A stretch of 64,000 nucleotides of DNA from Defluviitaleaceae bacterium (GCA_009787785.1 WQSR01000001.1:12-64011); one strand, 5' to 3'. Positions 35,087 to 43,943 are shown, counted from the first letter of the stretch. The notes: generated by a model from the sequence alone, not told the origin. Program-made: numbers and translations.

Positions 35087-36025
35087 ATGAAAGAAAAAGT
35101 TTTGTTAATTGGAGGCGCGGGGTATATTGGAACGTCATTGGCACCCCTGTTGCTCAATGAGGGTTACAAGGTAACGGTGCTGGATATGTTCTTGTTTAAT
35201 CAAACCCCCATGCTGGATTTGTGCCTCAACCCGGATTTTGAGGTAATACGGGGTGACTTCCGCGAAGAAGAAATATTATCAAAAGCCCTTACAGGGATGG
35301 ATTACATTGTACCCCTTGCCGCGATAGTGGGCTATCCCCATTGTGACGCCGACAGAACCGCCGCCAAAACAACGAATGTTGGGGCTATACAAACGTTACT
35401 CTCCCTTAGAAAGCCCGAGCAAAAAATTATTTATCCTTGCACCAACAGCGGGTATGGCATAGGTGAACAGAATGATTTTTGCACAGAAGATTCGCCGCTC
35501 AGGCCCATATCGCTTTATGGTAAAACGAAAGTAGAAGCTGAACGGTTGGTATTGGAAGCCGGCAATTCTTTATCCTTCCGCTATGCAACGGTTTTTGGCG
35601 CATCACCCCGGATAAGACTTGACCTGCTGGTTAATAATTTTATCTTCCGTGCTGTGATGGATAAAACCGTTACTATTTTTGAAGGGCATTTCAGACGCAA
35701 CTATATTCATGTGAAGGATGCGGCTGGTGCTGTATTACACGCAATGAAAAATTTTGATGCCATGAAGGGATTGCCTTATAATTGCGGCTTATCTACCGCC
35801 AACCTTACCAAAATCCAGCTTTGTGAAAAAATCAAGCAACATATCCCTGATTTTGTTTATATCGAAGCCCCCGTAGGCGAGGACCCCGATAAACGTGATT
35901 ATAATGTTTCCAACGCACGCTTGGAAGCTACCGGTTGGGTGCCACAGGTTAGCTTGGATGACGGTATAAAAGAATTAATAAAAGCGTTTAAAATAATTCA
36001 ATTTTATGAAGCATCTATGCGGTAA
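35087..36025 (+). CDS. Extended SDR resembling GDP-heptose C4-dehydrogenase (Cj1427 type)
   Basis: This 312-aa Rossmann-fold protein has an intact NAD loop GGAGYIGTSLAP and a YGKTK catalytic pair. Several blocks match what I remember of Campylobacter Cj1427, which oxidises C4 of GDP-D-glycero-D-manno-heptose: TNSGYGIGE, ESPLRPIS-like EDSPLRPIS, FRRNYIHVKD, GLSTANLTK and GEDPDKRDYNVSN. The TNSGYG segment stands where 4,6-dehydratases have TDEVYG, so it is not a canonical dehydratase. The assignment rests on recall without an alignment. It lies between the ColD-like and HddC-GmhB genes, which fits a role on GDP-heptose. Confidence 0.78.
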   Translation: MKEKVLLIGGAGYIGTSLAPLLLNEGYKVTVLDMFLFNQTPMLDLCLNPDFEVIRGDFREEEILSKALTGMDYIVPLAAIVGYPHCDADRTAAKTTNVGAIQTLLSLRKPEQKIIYPCTNSGYGIGEQNDFCTEDSPLRPISLYGKTKVEAERLVLEAGNSLSFRYATVFGASPRIRLDLLVNNFIFRAVMDKTVTIFEGHFRRNYIHVKDAAGAVLHAMKNFDAMKGLPYNCGLSTANLTKIQLCEKIKQHIPDFVYIEAPVGEDPDKRDYNVSNARLEATGWVPQVSLDDGIKELIKAFKIIQFYEASMR

Positions 36026-36046
36026 TTACGGGAAGGGGCGGTTTCA

Positions 36047-37315
36047 TTGCACGCCATAAAAGCGGTAATCATGGCCGGAGGCTTGGGTACGCGACTGGCA
36101 TCATTAACACCAGACATCCCCAAGCCGATGATACCTGTCGGCGGGAAACCTGTGCTTTTACACCAAATTGAATGCTTAAAAAAAAATAATATAACGGATA
36201 TAACCTTCATAACCGGATACAGTGCGGATAAAATAGAAGCGTATTTTGGCGACGGCGGCACCTGGGGGGTTAATATTTCCTATATAGTTGAGGAAATTCC
36301 CTTGGGCACCGCCGGAGGATTATATTATTTAAAGGAATGTCTCCATGATACTTTTTTGCTTATTAATGGAGATATTCTATTTGACGTAGATTTTTTTCGC
36401 ATGTTCCGCTGGCACAAGAAAAAAGGAGCCGTTGCGACACTACTCACCCACCCCAATAACCACCCCTATGACAGTGCGCTGGTTATTACCGATGAACAGA
36501 GCCGGGTTACAAATTGGTTGCACAAGGAAGAGCCTCGGGAAGATTATAATAACAGGGTTAATGCAGGTATACACATGTTGGAACCGGAAGTGCTCGAAAA
36601 AATGAAAGCACCTGTTAAAACAGATTTAGACAGGGACATGCTCAAACCAATGGTAATAACAAAAGGCGTGTTTGCATATGACACACCGGAATATGTAAAG
36701 GATTTGGGTACACCGGATAGGTATGAGCGGGTGTGCCGGGATTTTGAAAATGGATTAGTAGAAGCAAAGAATCTTAGACACAAACAAAAAGCGGTTTTTT
36801 TAGACAGAGACGGAACTATTAATAAATATAGTGGATTTATTACCCATCCCGACCAAATCGAATTATTACCGGGCGTTTCTGAAGCCATTCGAAAATTAAA
36901 CAACTCTGCATATCTAACCATTGTGGTTACAAATCAACCTATAATAGCCCGTGGTGATTGCGACCATGATGAATTAAATGCTATACACAGACGCTTAGAA
37001 CGATTACTGGGAGAAGCGGGTGCGTACTTGGATGCGATTTTTTATTGTCCGCACCACCCGGACAAAGGATTTACCGGGGAACGCGCTGAATATAAAATCG
37101 AATGCCCCTGCCGCAAGCCCCAACCGGGAATGCTTCTACAAGCACATGAAAAGTTTAATATTGATTTATCTAAATCTTATATGGTTGGCGACCATGACCG
37201 GGATGTACAAGCGGGGTTGGCTGCCGGGTGCACATCCTTGAAAATAGATGCCCAAACACCCCGGCGAACTTCATTGCTGGAATGCGTTGATGCGATTTTG
37301 GAAGGAGTAGTATAA
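36047..37315 (+). CDS. HddC-GmhB fusion: heptose 1-phosphate guanylyltransferase and bisphosphate phosphatase
   Basis: This is a 422-aa two-domain protein. Residues 1-235 are a nucleotidyltransferase (IMAGGLGTRLASLTPDIPKP; LLINGDILFDVD; NRVNAGIHML) of the HddC type. Residues 245-422 are a HAD phosphatase of the GmhB type (VFLDRDGTINKYSGF; a zinc-loop-like CPHHPD...CPCRKPQPGML; GDHDRDVQAGLAAG). GmhB removes the 7-phosphate after HddA has acted, and HddC then forms GDP-heptose. The fusion puts these consecutive steps in one chain. It starts with TTG, preceded by GGAAGGGG at good spacing. The stop overlaps the gmhA start by one base. Confidence 0.88.
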   Translation: MHAIKAVIMAGGLGTRLASLTPDIPKPMIPVGGKPVLLHQIECLKKNNITDITFITGYSADKIEAYFGDGGTWGVNISYIVEEIPLGTAGGLYYLKECLHDTFLLINGDILFDVDFFRMFRWHKKKGAVATLLTHPNNHPYDSALVITDEQSRVTNWLHKEEPREDYNNRVNAGIHMLEPEVLEKMKAPVKTDLDRDMLKPMVITKGVFAYDTPEYVKDLGTPDRYERVCRDFENGLVEAKNLRHKQKAVFLDRDGTINKYSGFITHPDQIELLPGVSEAIRKLNNSAYLTIVVTNQPIIARGDCDHDELNAIHRRLERLLGEAGAYLDAIFYCPHHPDKGFTGERAEYKIECPCRKPQPGMLLQAHEKFNIDLSKSYMVGDHDRDVQAGLAAGCTSLKIDAQTPRRTSLLECVDAILEGVV

Positions 37316-37956
37316 TGAAAAGCAAGCATGTGCTGGATGAACTGTTTATATCTTATGCATGTCTTGAGGTATGTAGAGATGCTATTTTTCAAGCCTTCGG
37401 TATTCTTCGTGATGTATATGCCCAAAACGGAAAGGTTTTACTTTGCGGTAACGGTGGCAGCGCGGCCGACTGTGAACATATCGTTGGCGAATTAATGAAG
37501 GGCTTTAAATTAAAGCGACCGCTTCCCCATGATTCCCATGATAAGCTATCCTCCTTTGGCGGTGGAGAAATTGCCGATTATTTACAAGGTGCGCTTCCAG
37601 CTATTTCTTTAGTTAGCCACAACGCGCTTATTTCAGCCTTTACAAACGATGTCGGTGCTGATTATGTTTTCGCACAGCAAGTATATGGATATGGGAAAAA
37701 GGGTGACGCGCTTATTGCACTTTCAACCTCCGGGAATGCAACCAACGTAGTTAACGCTTGCCGTGTGGCCAAAGCATTGGAGATGAAGGTAATCGGCCTT
37801 TCGGGAAAAACTGGTGGGTTGTTGAAAAATCTTTGTGACACATGCATTTGTATACCCTCAGCTGACACAGCATCTATTCAAGAAAGGCATTTGCCGGTAT
37901 ATCACGCACTGTGTGCCGCGCTAGAGGTTGAGTTTTGGGGAAGCTTGGTGTGGTAA
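37315..37956 (+). CDS. gmhA: Sedoheptulose 7-phosphate isomerase GmhA
   Basis: This 213-aa SIS-fold isomerase has CGNGGSAADCEHIVGELMKGF (the phosphate-binding loop and conserved acidic side chains), LSTSGNATNVVNAC (second SIS loop) and the C-terminal IQERHLPVYHALC with the conserved Glu and His. The central loop (about residues 62-95) is longer than in the shortest homologues. It converts sedoheptulose 7-phosphate to D-glycero-D-manno-heptose 7-phosphate, the first step of the GDP-heptose route. ATG overlaps the preceding stop (ATGA-type). Confidence 0.92.
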   Translation: MKSKHVLDELFISYACLEVCRDAIFQAFGILRDVYAQNGKVLLCGNGGSAADCEHIVGELMKGFKLKRPLPHDSHDKLSSFGGGEIADYLQGALPAISLVSHNALISAFTNDVGADYVFAQQVYGYGKKGDALIALSTSGNATNVVNACRVAKALEMKVIGLSGKTGGLLKNLCDTCICIPSADTASIQERHLPVYHALCAALEVEFWGSLVW

Positions 37957-37965
37957 AGAAAAATA

Positions 37966-37996
37966 TTGACAACTTGCAGTTGATATTATTAATACT
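37966..37996 (+). promoter_or_regulatory. Candidate internal promoter
   Basis: A perfect TTGACA (37966-37971) is followed by AATACT (37991-37996) at 19 bases. The gap between gmhA and the sialyltransferase-like gene is one of the few longer gaps in the island, so an internal start is plausible. The -10 box and spacing are weak. Confidence 0.3.
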
Positions 37997-38043
37997 ATGT
38001 TAAAAGGCAAGGTGCAGAGAGCATTATAAGGAGATTGAGTGAG

Positions 38044-39231
38044 ATGCGTTTAATAACCAAAGCAATAAAATCCCTTCAAAAAAGAGGATTGCGTGAATCA
38101 ATTAAGAGATTTTTGTTTTATATGATGGTTAATAATAAAATGTTCGAAGATTGGATCGTTCAAAAGACTACACAGCAAGTAAATTTGACGCTTAATGATT
38201 GTATTAATCAACAAATCGATTTGATAGTTAATAAACTTACAAGAAATGACTTGTTTGAGACATACATGAGTCATCGAATCGAACCTCAAGCTAATGATCT
38301 TATATATTATGCGAAGCATAGAAGAATATTATTTTCATGGTATTATTATTGGCCAAATAATATGATATTACATGAATTGGAAAATTTGGCATTAAGTCAT
38401 TGGTCATGGAAATATGAATATAAGCAGTTATGGTTAATCTATTGTGCATGTTTATTGGACAAGGGGCGAGATGAGGAAGCCGAACGTGTGCTAAAAAGAT
38501 ACGAAAAATTATATAAAAAACATGAAATTGAACAATTGTTGCCTGTAGCTGACTTTGCAAGTCGCATAGGCATTTCCAATGATTCAATAGAAAAGTCAAG
38601 TTTGATATATAAAATGTTTCAAAAAAACAAAAAAACTAACCATATAGTAAGTTATATGAAAGATAAAAAAATTGCAGTGGTTAGTAATGGGGATGCCTGT
38701 CTCGGTAAAGGCTTAGGCAAAGAGATTGATGCAAATGATATAGTTGTCCGGTTTAATTGTTTTGATAACACAGCGCGGGGAAATGATTATGGCAATAAAA
38801 CATCGATTTGGGTAAAATGTTTATCCGTTCAGGACGAAGATAAAAATATTGAAAATATGGATTATGTTTTATACAGTTGGGACGTGAATCGCTTTTTTTT
38901 TAGTGAAAACCATCTTAATATATTGTATGATTATGCTTGTTCCCATCACGATAAGCTAACATACATCGACGGTGATTTAATTCGTTCATTGCTTGATGAT
39001 TCTCTACTTACTATTTCAACATCAGGATGTAACGTTTTTTACTATTTATATAAATTGTTTGGTAATTTTCACAATATTAACGCTTACGGATTTAGCTTCT
39101 TAACTTTAGACTATGATAATAGGAATCATTATTATGAAAACAAAAAAATCCCTGATGAACTTGCTAAATTTAATGATTTATACACAGAGTATAACTTCTT
39201 GAATAACCTATATTTTAATAATAAGGAATAA
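38044..39231 (+). CDS. GT29-like (sialyltransferase-motif) glycosyltransferase
   Basis: This is a 395-aa protein. The N-terminal half (residues 1-200) is charged and helical with no recognised domain. The C-terminal half carries the sialyl motifs otherwise best known from animal GT29 enzymes. Motif L is IAVVSNGDACLGKGLGKEID followed by NDIVVRFNCF. A motif S-like segment is TISTSGCNVFYYLYKLF...NAYGF, and a motif VS-like H-Y-Y-E is near the end. GT29 members transfer sialic acid or Kdo-type sugars from CMP donors; the donor genes lie downstream in this locus. AAGGAG favours the ATG at 38044 over the TTG at 38035. No transmembrane anchor is visible. Confidence 0.75.
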   Translation: MRLITKAIKSLQKRGLRESIKRFLFYMMVNNKMFEDWIVQKTTQQVNLTLNDCINQQIDLIVNKLTRNDLFETYMSHRIEPQANDLIYYAKHRRILFSWYYYWPNNMILHELENLALSHWSWKYEYKQLWLIYCACLLDKGRDEEAERVLKRYEKLYKKHEIEQLLPVADFASRIGISNDSIEKSSLIYKMFQKNKKTNHIVSYMKDKKIAVVSNGDACLGKGLGKEIDANDIVVRFNCFDNTARGNDYGNKTSIWVKCLSVQDEDKNIENMDYVLYSWDVNRFFFSENHLNILYDYACSHHDKLTYIDGDLIRSLLDDSLLTISTSGCNVFYYLYKLFGNFHNINAYGFSFLTLDYDNRNHYYENKKIPDELAKFNDLYTEYNFLNNLYFNNKE

Positions 39232-39367
39232 AGAAAATCCATGAAAATATGGTGCAATATCTATAAATAAAAAGAATTATTGTAAAGTAAATATATACAA
39301 ATTAGGGAGCCTTGCTTTTAAACCAACAAATGCTTCCTTAATTATATAAAAAAAGGATGAAGATAAA

Positions 39368-40180
39368 ATGAGAAATATTCTTGTATGCGGTAATGGCCCA
39401 TCGTGTACGAAAATTGATTTTACCCGAGTACCAGATGACGTAAAAATTATGAGAGCGACTTCTTTTTATTTCGAGGATAAATATTATGCGGGTAAGCGTG
39501 TGGATTATTACGTAGATTACATGAAGCGGATTGTGAACCAGTATTTTGTTGTTCGTACCGTTCACGATAAAGGCGAGTACGATATTGATTTAGCAAATAC
39601 ATGGTGGACGGTAATGCATGAAAAAAACCCACATTTCCCCGCTGCCAAATCATGTACGGATTATATACAGCAAAATATATACATTGCTGAGTTTAGATGC
39701 TTTTACGAATATTACTACGGACAATATTTACCTACGGGAATGCAAGCACTTGCATTGGCTTTTTGCTTGGGGTATGAAAATATTTATGTTGCCGGGTTTG
39801 ATATGTTTACAGACCCCAACAATATGCATCCTTTCCCTTACGGGGGAAAGGTAATGCAGGCCGCGCTTGAAAGCGTTCCTTCTACGGGCATTTATGATAC
39901 GAGCGAAGTGAAAAGCGAAAATAAGTCCGAATTTGAATATGTGCAAGTGCTTCGTCCAACCGATATGCAGGTAAAGTTTGTACAATTATTGCAAAAATGT
40001 TTTCCCAAAACAAAAATCATGAGTGTGGTTGAAAATAGTATTATGAATCAACATGTGACCGTTGCACCCATTATACATGATGTGCCTTGGTATGTGCCAC
40101 AAAAAAAGCCGACAGACAGAACAACCGATTGGTATCCCCTACCGGAAAGTATGCCTAGCAGAAGGAGAAACACACAATGA
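39368..40180 (+). CDS. GT42-like sialyltransferase (Cst-II type)
   Basis: This 270-aa protein begins ILVCGNGPSCTKIDFTRVPDD, then MRATSFYFEDKYYAGKRVD. This matches the conserved N-terminal CMP-binding pattern of Campylobacter Cst-II (AGNGPSLKEIDYSRLP... FYFEDKYYLGKK). TGMQALALAFCLGYENIYVAGFDMF corresponds to the second half of the CMP-binding fold. GT42 enzymes transfer sialic or related nonulosonic acids from CMP donors. The 136-base gap before it holds only AT-rich sequence with a weak hairpin (39304-39338). Its stop overlaps the next start by four bases. Confidence 0.85.
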   Translation: MRNILVCGNGPSCTKIDFTRVPDDVKIMRATSFYFEDKYYAGKRVDYYVDYMKRIVNQYFVVRTVHDKGEYDIDLANTWWTVMHEKNPHFPAAKSCTDYIQQNIYIAEFRCFYEYYYGQYLPTGMQALALAFCLGYENIYVAGFDMFTDPNNMHPFPYGGKVMQAALESVPSTGIYDTSEVKSENKSEFEYVQVLRPTDMQVKFVQLLQKCFPKTKIMSVVENSIMNQHVTVAPIIHDVPWYVPQKKPTDRTTDWYPLPESMPSRRRNTQ

Positions 40181-41220
40181 CGGTAAAATACGGCAAGCCT
40201 ATGGCGGGTGTTATGCCTTTTAAGGAATTGTTTTTTAATGAAAACGAAAAAATGCTAAAGTGGGGAGCGGCGGCCTTAGCACTGTATAAACAACAACCCA
40301 AAAGAACCGGTTGCAAGCTGTGTAGCACCCCCCTTCCGAAAGAATTTTATGTTAAAAGCCACGGGTTTGCATTTTATTTATGCGGTGAATGTGGGCATTT
40401 AAACGGTGAATTTGAAGAAACCGATGCCTATAACAGGAATTTTTTTGTGCTACCGGAAAGTAAAATAAGTGACATGTATCATGTGGAGTCGCAAATAAAA
40501 TTTGATGAAAGAACCGATAAGATTTATGTGCCCAAGGTGCAATTTATTATAGATTCATTGGCGGAAACAGGTGTTAACGTAGCAGCATTACAATATTTGG
40601 ATGTGGGTGCAGGTTCGGGTTATATGGTTGCGGCTATGCGAAAAAAAAGATTGGCTGCAAGCGGTGTAGAGGTAAGTGCGCCGCAGGTGGCACTGGCTAA
40701 CACAATGATACCCGCGCCGCAGGCGGTACGTGTTTGCGACCCTTCGGACATTGTACAAATCGCGTTAACAGAAGAAGCCGATGTACTTACTTTTATAGGG
40801 GTGCTTGAGCATATCCCTAATTTGCAGGCGGTATTACAAGCAATAACACAAAATAAAAGTGTTAAATATATGTTTTTTTCTGTGCCCTGTTTGGCATTTT
40901 CCAACGCTATTGAAGCAGTTTTTCCGCAGGTATTTGGCAGGCATATGGGGCACGGGCACACCCACGCGTTCAGCAATCGCTCATTGGAATGGATGTATAA
41001 AAACTATGGCTTTGAGCCTATTGCCGAATGGCGGTTTGGCGGAGATATTATGGATTTATACAGGTCAATAATGGTGTCGCTTAAAGAAAATACTGACGAA
41101 AATTTCATGCGAATGATAGCGGACTTTTTTCAAGAAAATGGTGATGCCCTACAGCTTATTATTGATAAAGCGGGTTTATCATCAGAAATACATGTATTAG
41201 TAAAAAATGCAGGAGCATAA
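40177..41220 (+). CDS. SAM-dependent methyltransferase with N-terminal zinc finger
   Basis: This is a 347-aa protein. A four-cysteine zinc knuckle CKLCSTPL...YLCGECGHLNG lies near residues 45-75. It is followed by a class I methyltransferase domain with YLDVGAGSGYMVAAM (motif I), ASGVEVSAPQ and LTFIGVLEHIPNLQAVL. A C-terminal HTHAFSNRSLEWMYKNYGF segment resembles motifs in sugar C- and O-methyltransferases. C-methyltransferases of deoxysugars also begin with such a zinc finger, so sugar methylation is likely, on a nonulosonic acid or deoxyheptose. It overlaps the GT42-like gene by four bases. Confidence 0.83.
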   Translation: MTVKYGKPMAGVMPFKELFFNENEKMLKWGAAALALYKQQPKRTGCKLCSTPLPKEFYVKSHGFAFYLCGECGHLNGEFEETDAYNRNFFVLPESKISDMYHVESQIKFDERTDKIYVPKVQFIIDSLAETGVNVAALQYLDVGAGSGYMVAAMRKKRLAASGVEVSAPQVALANTMIPAPQAVRVCDPSDIVQIALTEEADVLTFIGVLEHIPNLQAVLQAITQNKSVKYMFFSVPCLAFSNAIEAVFPQVFGRHMGHGHTHAFSNRSLEWMYKNYGFEPIAEWRFGGDIMDLYRSIMVSLKENTDENFMRMIADFFQENGDALQLIIDKAGLSSEIHVLVKNAGA

Positions 41221-41221
41221 A

Positions 41222-42853
41222 ATGAATATATTAGCCGTTATCCCTGCAAGGGGCAATTCAAAAGGTATACCCCGCAAAAATATGCGTTTGATGCACGGTA
41301 AGCCTTTATTGTTTTATTCCATTGCCACAGCAAAGAAGTGTAAATATATTACACAGGTGGCGGTTTCATCAGAGGATGCGGAAATATTGGAATATGCGCA
41401 GTCGATGGGTGTAACGGCACTGCCCAGAAGTATTGAGTTGTCGGGCGACGACATAACCCTAGACCCGGTTGTGTATGACGGGTTAGTTAAAATGGAAGCA
41501 CATATGCATTGTGCATATGATTATATAATTACTATGCAACCCACCTCACCTTTATTGTCTGCTTTAACATTGGAAAGTGCGATTGAATGCGCGGTTAGTA
41601 ATGCGTACGAAACGCTGATAAGCGCGACCAATAAGCCCTCTCTTTCGTGGCGAAGAGAGGGCGATTCTATTTTACCCAATTACCAAAAACGCCTGAACCG
41701 GCAACGGCTACCCGCGAACTATATAGAAACGGGGGCCTTTGTTGTTAGCAAGCGGCATGTGGTAACCAACGCTACACGCATTGGGAAGTATATAAATGTA
41801 TACGAGTTGCCCGGCCATGAGATAATTGATATAGATACTATGGAGGACTGGTTTGCTTGCGAGGCTTTGATGAACCGCAAGCGTATTGTATTCCGTGCCG
41901 ATGGGTCAAGAGAATTGGGTATGGGGCATATATACCGGTGCTTAACCTTGGCATATGAGCTTACGGGGCATGACATTTACTTTGTGTGTGACGAACGGTA
42001 CTTGCCGGGGATAGAAAAAATTGAAGGCAGCTACTTTTATTGTTATAAAATCAATAGTAGCCCCTTGTTTTACAGCCTGTTGGATGAGATAAAGCCGGAC
42101 ATAGTGGTAGTGGACATGCTTAACACCCATGAAGCCGACATGAAGGAGATTAAAACCCGTACGGGTCGGCTGGTTACGCTGGAGGATTTGGGGACGGGAA
42201 CCCATGTAGCCGACGCGGTTGTAAATGAATTGTATACAAATAAAGATAGTCGGCCCCATGTATATACCGGGCATAAATATGCTTGCTTGCGAGAAGAATT
42301 TTTAAGAAGAATGCCTAAGCCGTTTTCCCCGCAGGTTAAAAATATTTTTATTATGTTTGGTGGCAGTGACCCTTCAAACCTAACAAAAAAAGTATATGAA
42401 ATGGTATGCAATTACAATGCGCAGCTTGCGGGTATTTGTTTTAACTTTATCACGGGATTGGCGTATGATTATGAGGTAAACTGCATTGTTGATAACCCCG
42501 AAAAAAATATTTATGTGCATAACAACACACATAAGGTAAGCTGGTTTATGCAACAGGCGGATTTGGCAATATCATCTAAGGGTAGGGGAACGATGGAGCT
42601 AGCCTCCATGGCTGTGCCCGCTATTGTGCTGGCAGCAAATAATAAAGAAAAATCCCACGGGTTTGCTAAGCTGGAAAATGGGTTTGTTAACTTGGGTTCG
42701 GGTGCTGACATCTCTGAGCAAACCTTGTTTAATACATTAAAATGGTTAATTGATACCCCGCAAACGAGAAAAGAAATGCGTGAGTTGATGCTGGGCTTGG
42801 ATTTAACAAATGGGATAAACCGAGTGAAAAAAATTATCTTAGGTGATAAATAA
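41222..42853 (+). CDS. CMP-nonulosonate synthetase fused to PseG-like UDP-sugar hydrolase
   Basis: This is a 543-aa bifunctional protein. Residues 1-225 are a NeuA/PseF-type cytidylyltransferase (VIPARGNSKGIPRKN; TMQPTSPLLSALT; IIDIDTMEDW). Residues 230-543 are a PseG-like GT-B-fold hydrolase (GMGHIYRCLTLAY with the catalytic His; FIMFGGSDPSNLT; SSKGRGTMELASMAVPAI). PseG removes UDP to give the hexose used by the synthase encoded next. The fusion thus joins the hydrolase and activation steps on either side of the condensation. AGGAG before 41222 defines the start. PseB, PseC and PseH partners are not in this window. Confidence 0.88.
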   Translation: MNILAVIPARGNSKGIPRKNMRLMHGKPLLFYSIATAKKCKYITQVAVSSEDAEILEYAQSMGVTALPRSIELSGDDITLDPVVYDGLVKMEAHMHCAYDYIITMQPTSPLLSALTLESAIECAVSNAYETLISATNKPSLSWRREGDSILPNYQKRLNRQRLPANYIETGAFVVSKRHVVTNATRIGKYINVYELPGHEIIDIDTMEDWFACEALMNRKRIVFRADGSRELGMGHIYRCLTLAYELTGHDIYFVCDERYLPGIEKIEGSYFYCYKINSSPLFYSLLDEIKPDIVVVDMLNTHEADMKEIKTRTGRLVTLEDLGTGTHVADAVVNELYTNKDSRPHVYTGHKYACLREEFLRRMPKPFSPQVKNIFIMFGGSDPSNLTKKVYEMVCNYNAQLAGICFNFITGLAYDYEVNCIVDNPEKNIYVHNNTHKVSWFMQQADLAISSKGRGTMELASMAVPAIVLAANNKEKSHGFAKLENGFVNLGSGADISEQTLFNTLKWLIDTPQTRKEMRELMLGLDLTNGINRVKKIILGDK

Positions 42854-42854
42854 T

Positions 42855-43925
42855 ATGCAAAGTATAATTATTGAAAGAGCAAAAAAAGGCACGTTTACAC
42901 TTATTGCCGAAATTGGTGTAAATTATTACGATATTGCCGCGCAAAGGGGCATAACGCCCATTGCGGCCGCTTGCTTAATGGTTGACCATGCCTTGGCAAG
43001 CGGGGCACATGCGGTAAAATTTCAAACCTATAAGGCGCAAACCCTTGCCGCGAAAGCGTCTCCCTCGTATTGGGATTTAAGCGAGGAACCTACCTGTTCT
43101 CAGTTTGAGCTGTTTAAAAAGTTTGATAGCTTTAACGAGCAAGAATATGCGCAAATAGCAAAGCATTGTATGGACATGGGTATAGAGTTTTTATCCACCC
43201 CTTTTGACTTTGAAAGTGCGGATTATTTGGATAAATATATGGCTGTATATAAAATATCTTCCTCTGATTTAACCAATATCCCTTTTATTAAACATATCGC
43301 GGGTAAGGGAAAGCCCATACTCTTATCTGTAGGCGCATCCAACGTGGATGAGATTGATGCTACGGTGCGCACAATTAGGAAGATAAACCAACAGCCCCTT
43401 GTGTTATTGCACTGTGTTTTAGAATATCCGACCCCTGTGACCCACGTTAACTTAAACCGCATCGTTTCTTTAAAAGAGCGATACGATGGTGCATTTATCG
43501 GTTATTCAGACCATTCCGTACCTGACGCAACCAAGGATGTAATTAAAGCGGCTTACCTTTTGGGTGCGCGTGTTATTGAAAAGCACTTTACATTGGATAA
43601 AACACTGAAGGGGAATGACCACTACCACGCTATGGATGTAGCCGATGCAAAGGACATACTTAACAAAATAAGCCATATTGAAGCCCTTTGCGGAAACGGA
43701 GATTTGGTTGTGCTTGAAACAGAGGCAGCTGCGCGCCGCAATGCGCGTCGTTCTGTAGTAAGCACAAGAGAAATTTCTGCCGGGCAAGTTATAACGACAG
43801 AAATGCTAACCTGCAAGCGGCCCGGCACGGGCATACCCCCCGGTGAGCAAGACAGGTTGGTAGGCATGAAAGCAAAAATAAACATAAATGAGGACACCCT
43901 TTTGCAATGGGATATGTTTAATTAA
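42855..43925 (+). CDS. NeuB-family nonulosonic acid synthase
   Basis: This 356-aa protein has an N-terminal TIM barrel (FTLIAEIGVNY, AVKFQTYKAQTL, FLSTPFDFESADYL, YKISSSDLTNIPFI, IGYSDHS, VIEKHFTLDK) and a C-terminal SAF/antifreeze-like domain from about residue 295 (RRSVVSTREISAGQVIT). It condenses phosphoenolpyruvate with a 6-carbon diacetamido or N-acetyl sugar to a nine-carbon acid. The neighbouring PseG-like domain suggests pseudaminic acid, but legionaminic or another acid cannot be excluded. AGGTG before the ATG at 42855 supports the start. Confidence 0.9.
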   Translation: MQSIIIERAKKGTFTLIAEIGVNYYDIAAQRGITPIAAACLMVDHALASGAHAVKFQTYKAQTLAAKASPSYWDLSEEPTCSQFELFKKFDSFNEQEYAQIAKHCMDMGIEFLSTPFDFESADYLDKYMAVYKISSSDLTNIPFIKHIAGKGKPILLSVGASNVDEIDATVRTIRKINQQPLVLLHCVLEYPTPVTHVNLNRIVSLKERYDGAFIGYSDHSVPDATKDVIKAAYLLGARVIEKHFTLDKTLKGNDHYHAMDVADAKDILNKISHIEALCGNGDLVVLETEAAARRNARRSVVSTREISAGQVITTEMLTCKRPGTGIPPGEQDRLVGMKAKININEDTLLQWDMFN

Positions 43926-43943
43926 ACATTTGGAGAGATTTAT

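Noticed and set aside
35087-36025. SDR as a 4,6-dehydratase
   Set aside because: The TDEVYG catalytic segment is replaced by TNSGYG; blocks match the C4 dehydrogenase type better.
39304-39338. AGGGAGC/GCTTCCT hairpin as a terminator before the GT42-like gene
   Set aside because: The stem is short with a wobble and a long loop, and the following T run is weak; not listed as a terminator.
41207-41221. Upstream ATG of the synthetase-PseG gene
   Set aside because: The ATG at 41222 has AGGAG at correct spacing and gives the family start; the upstream one overlaps the preceding gene.
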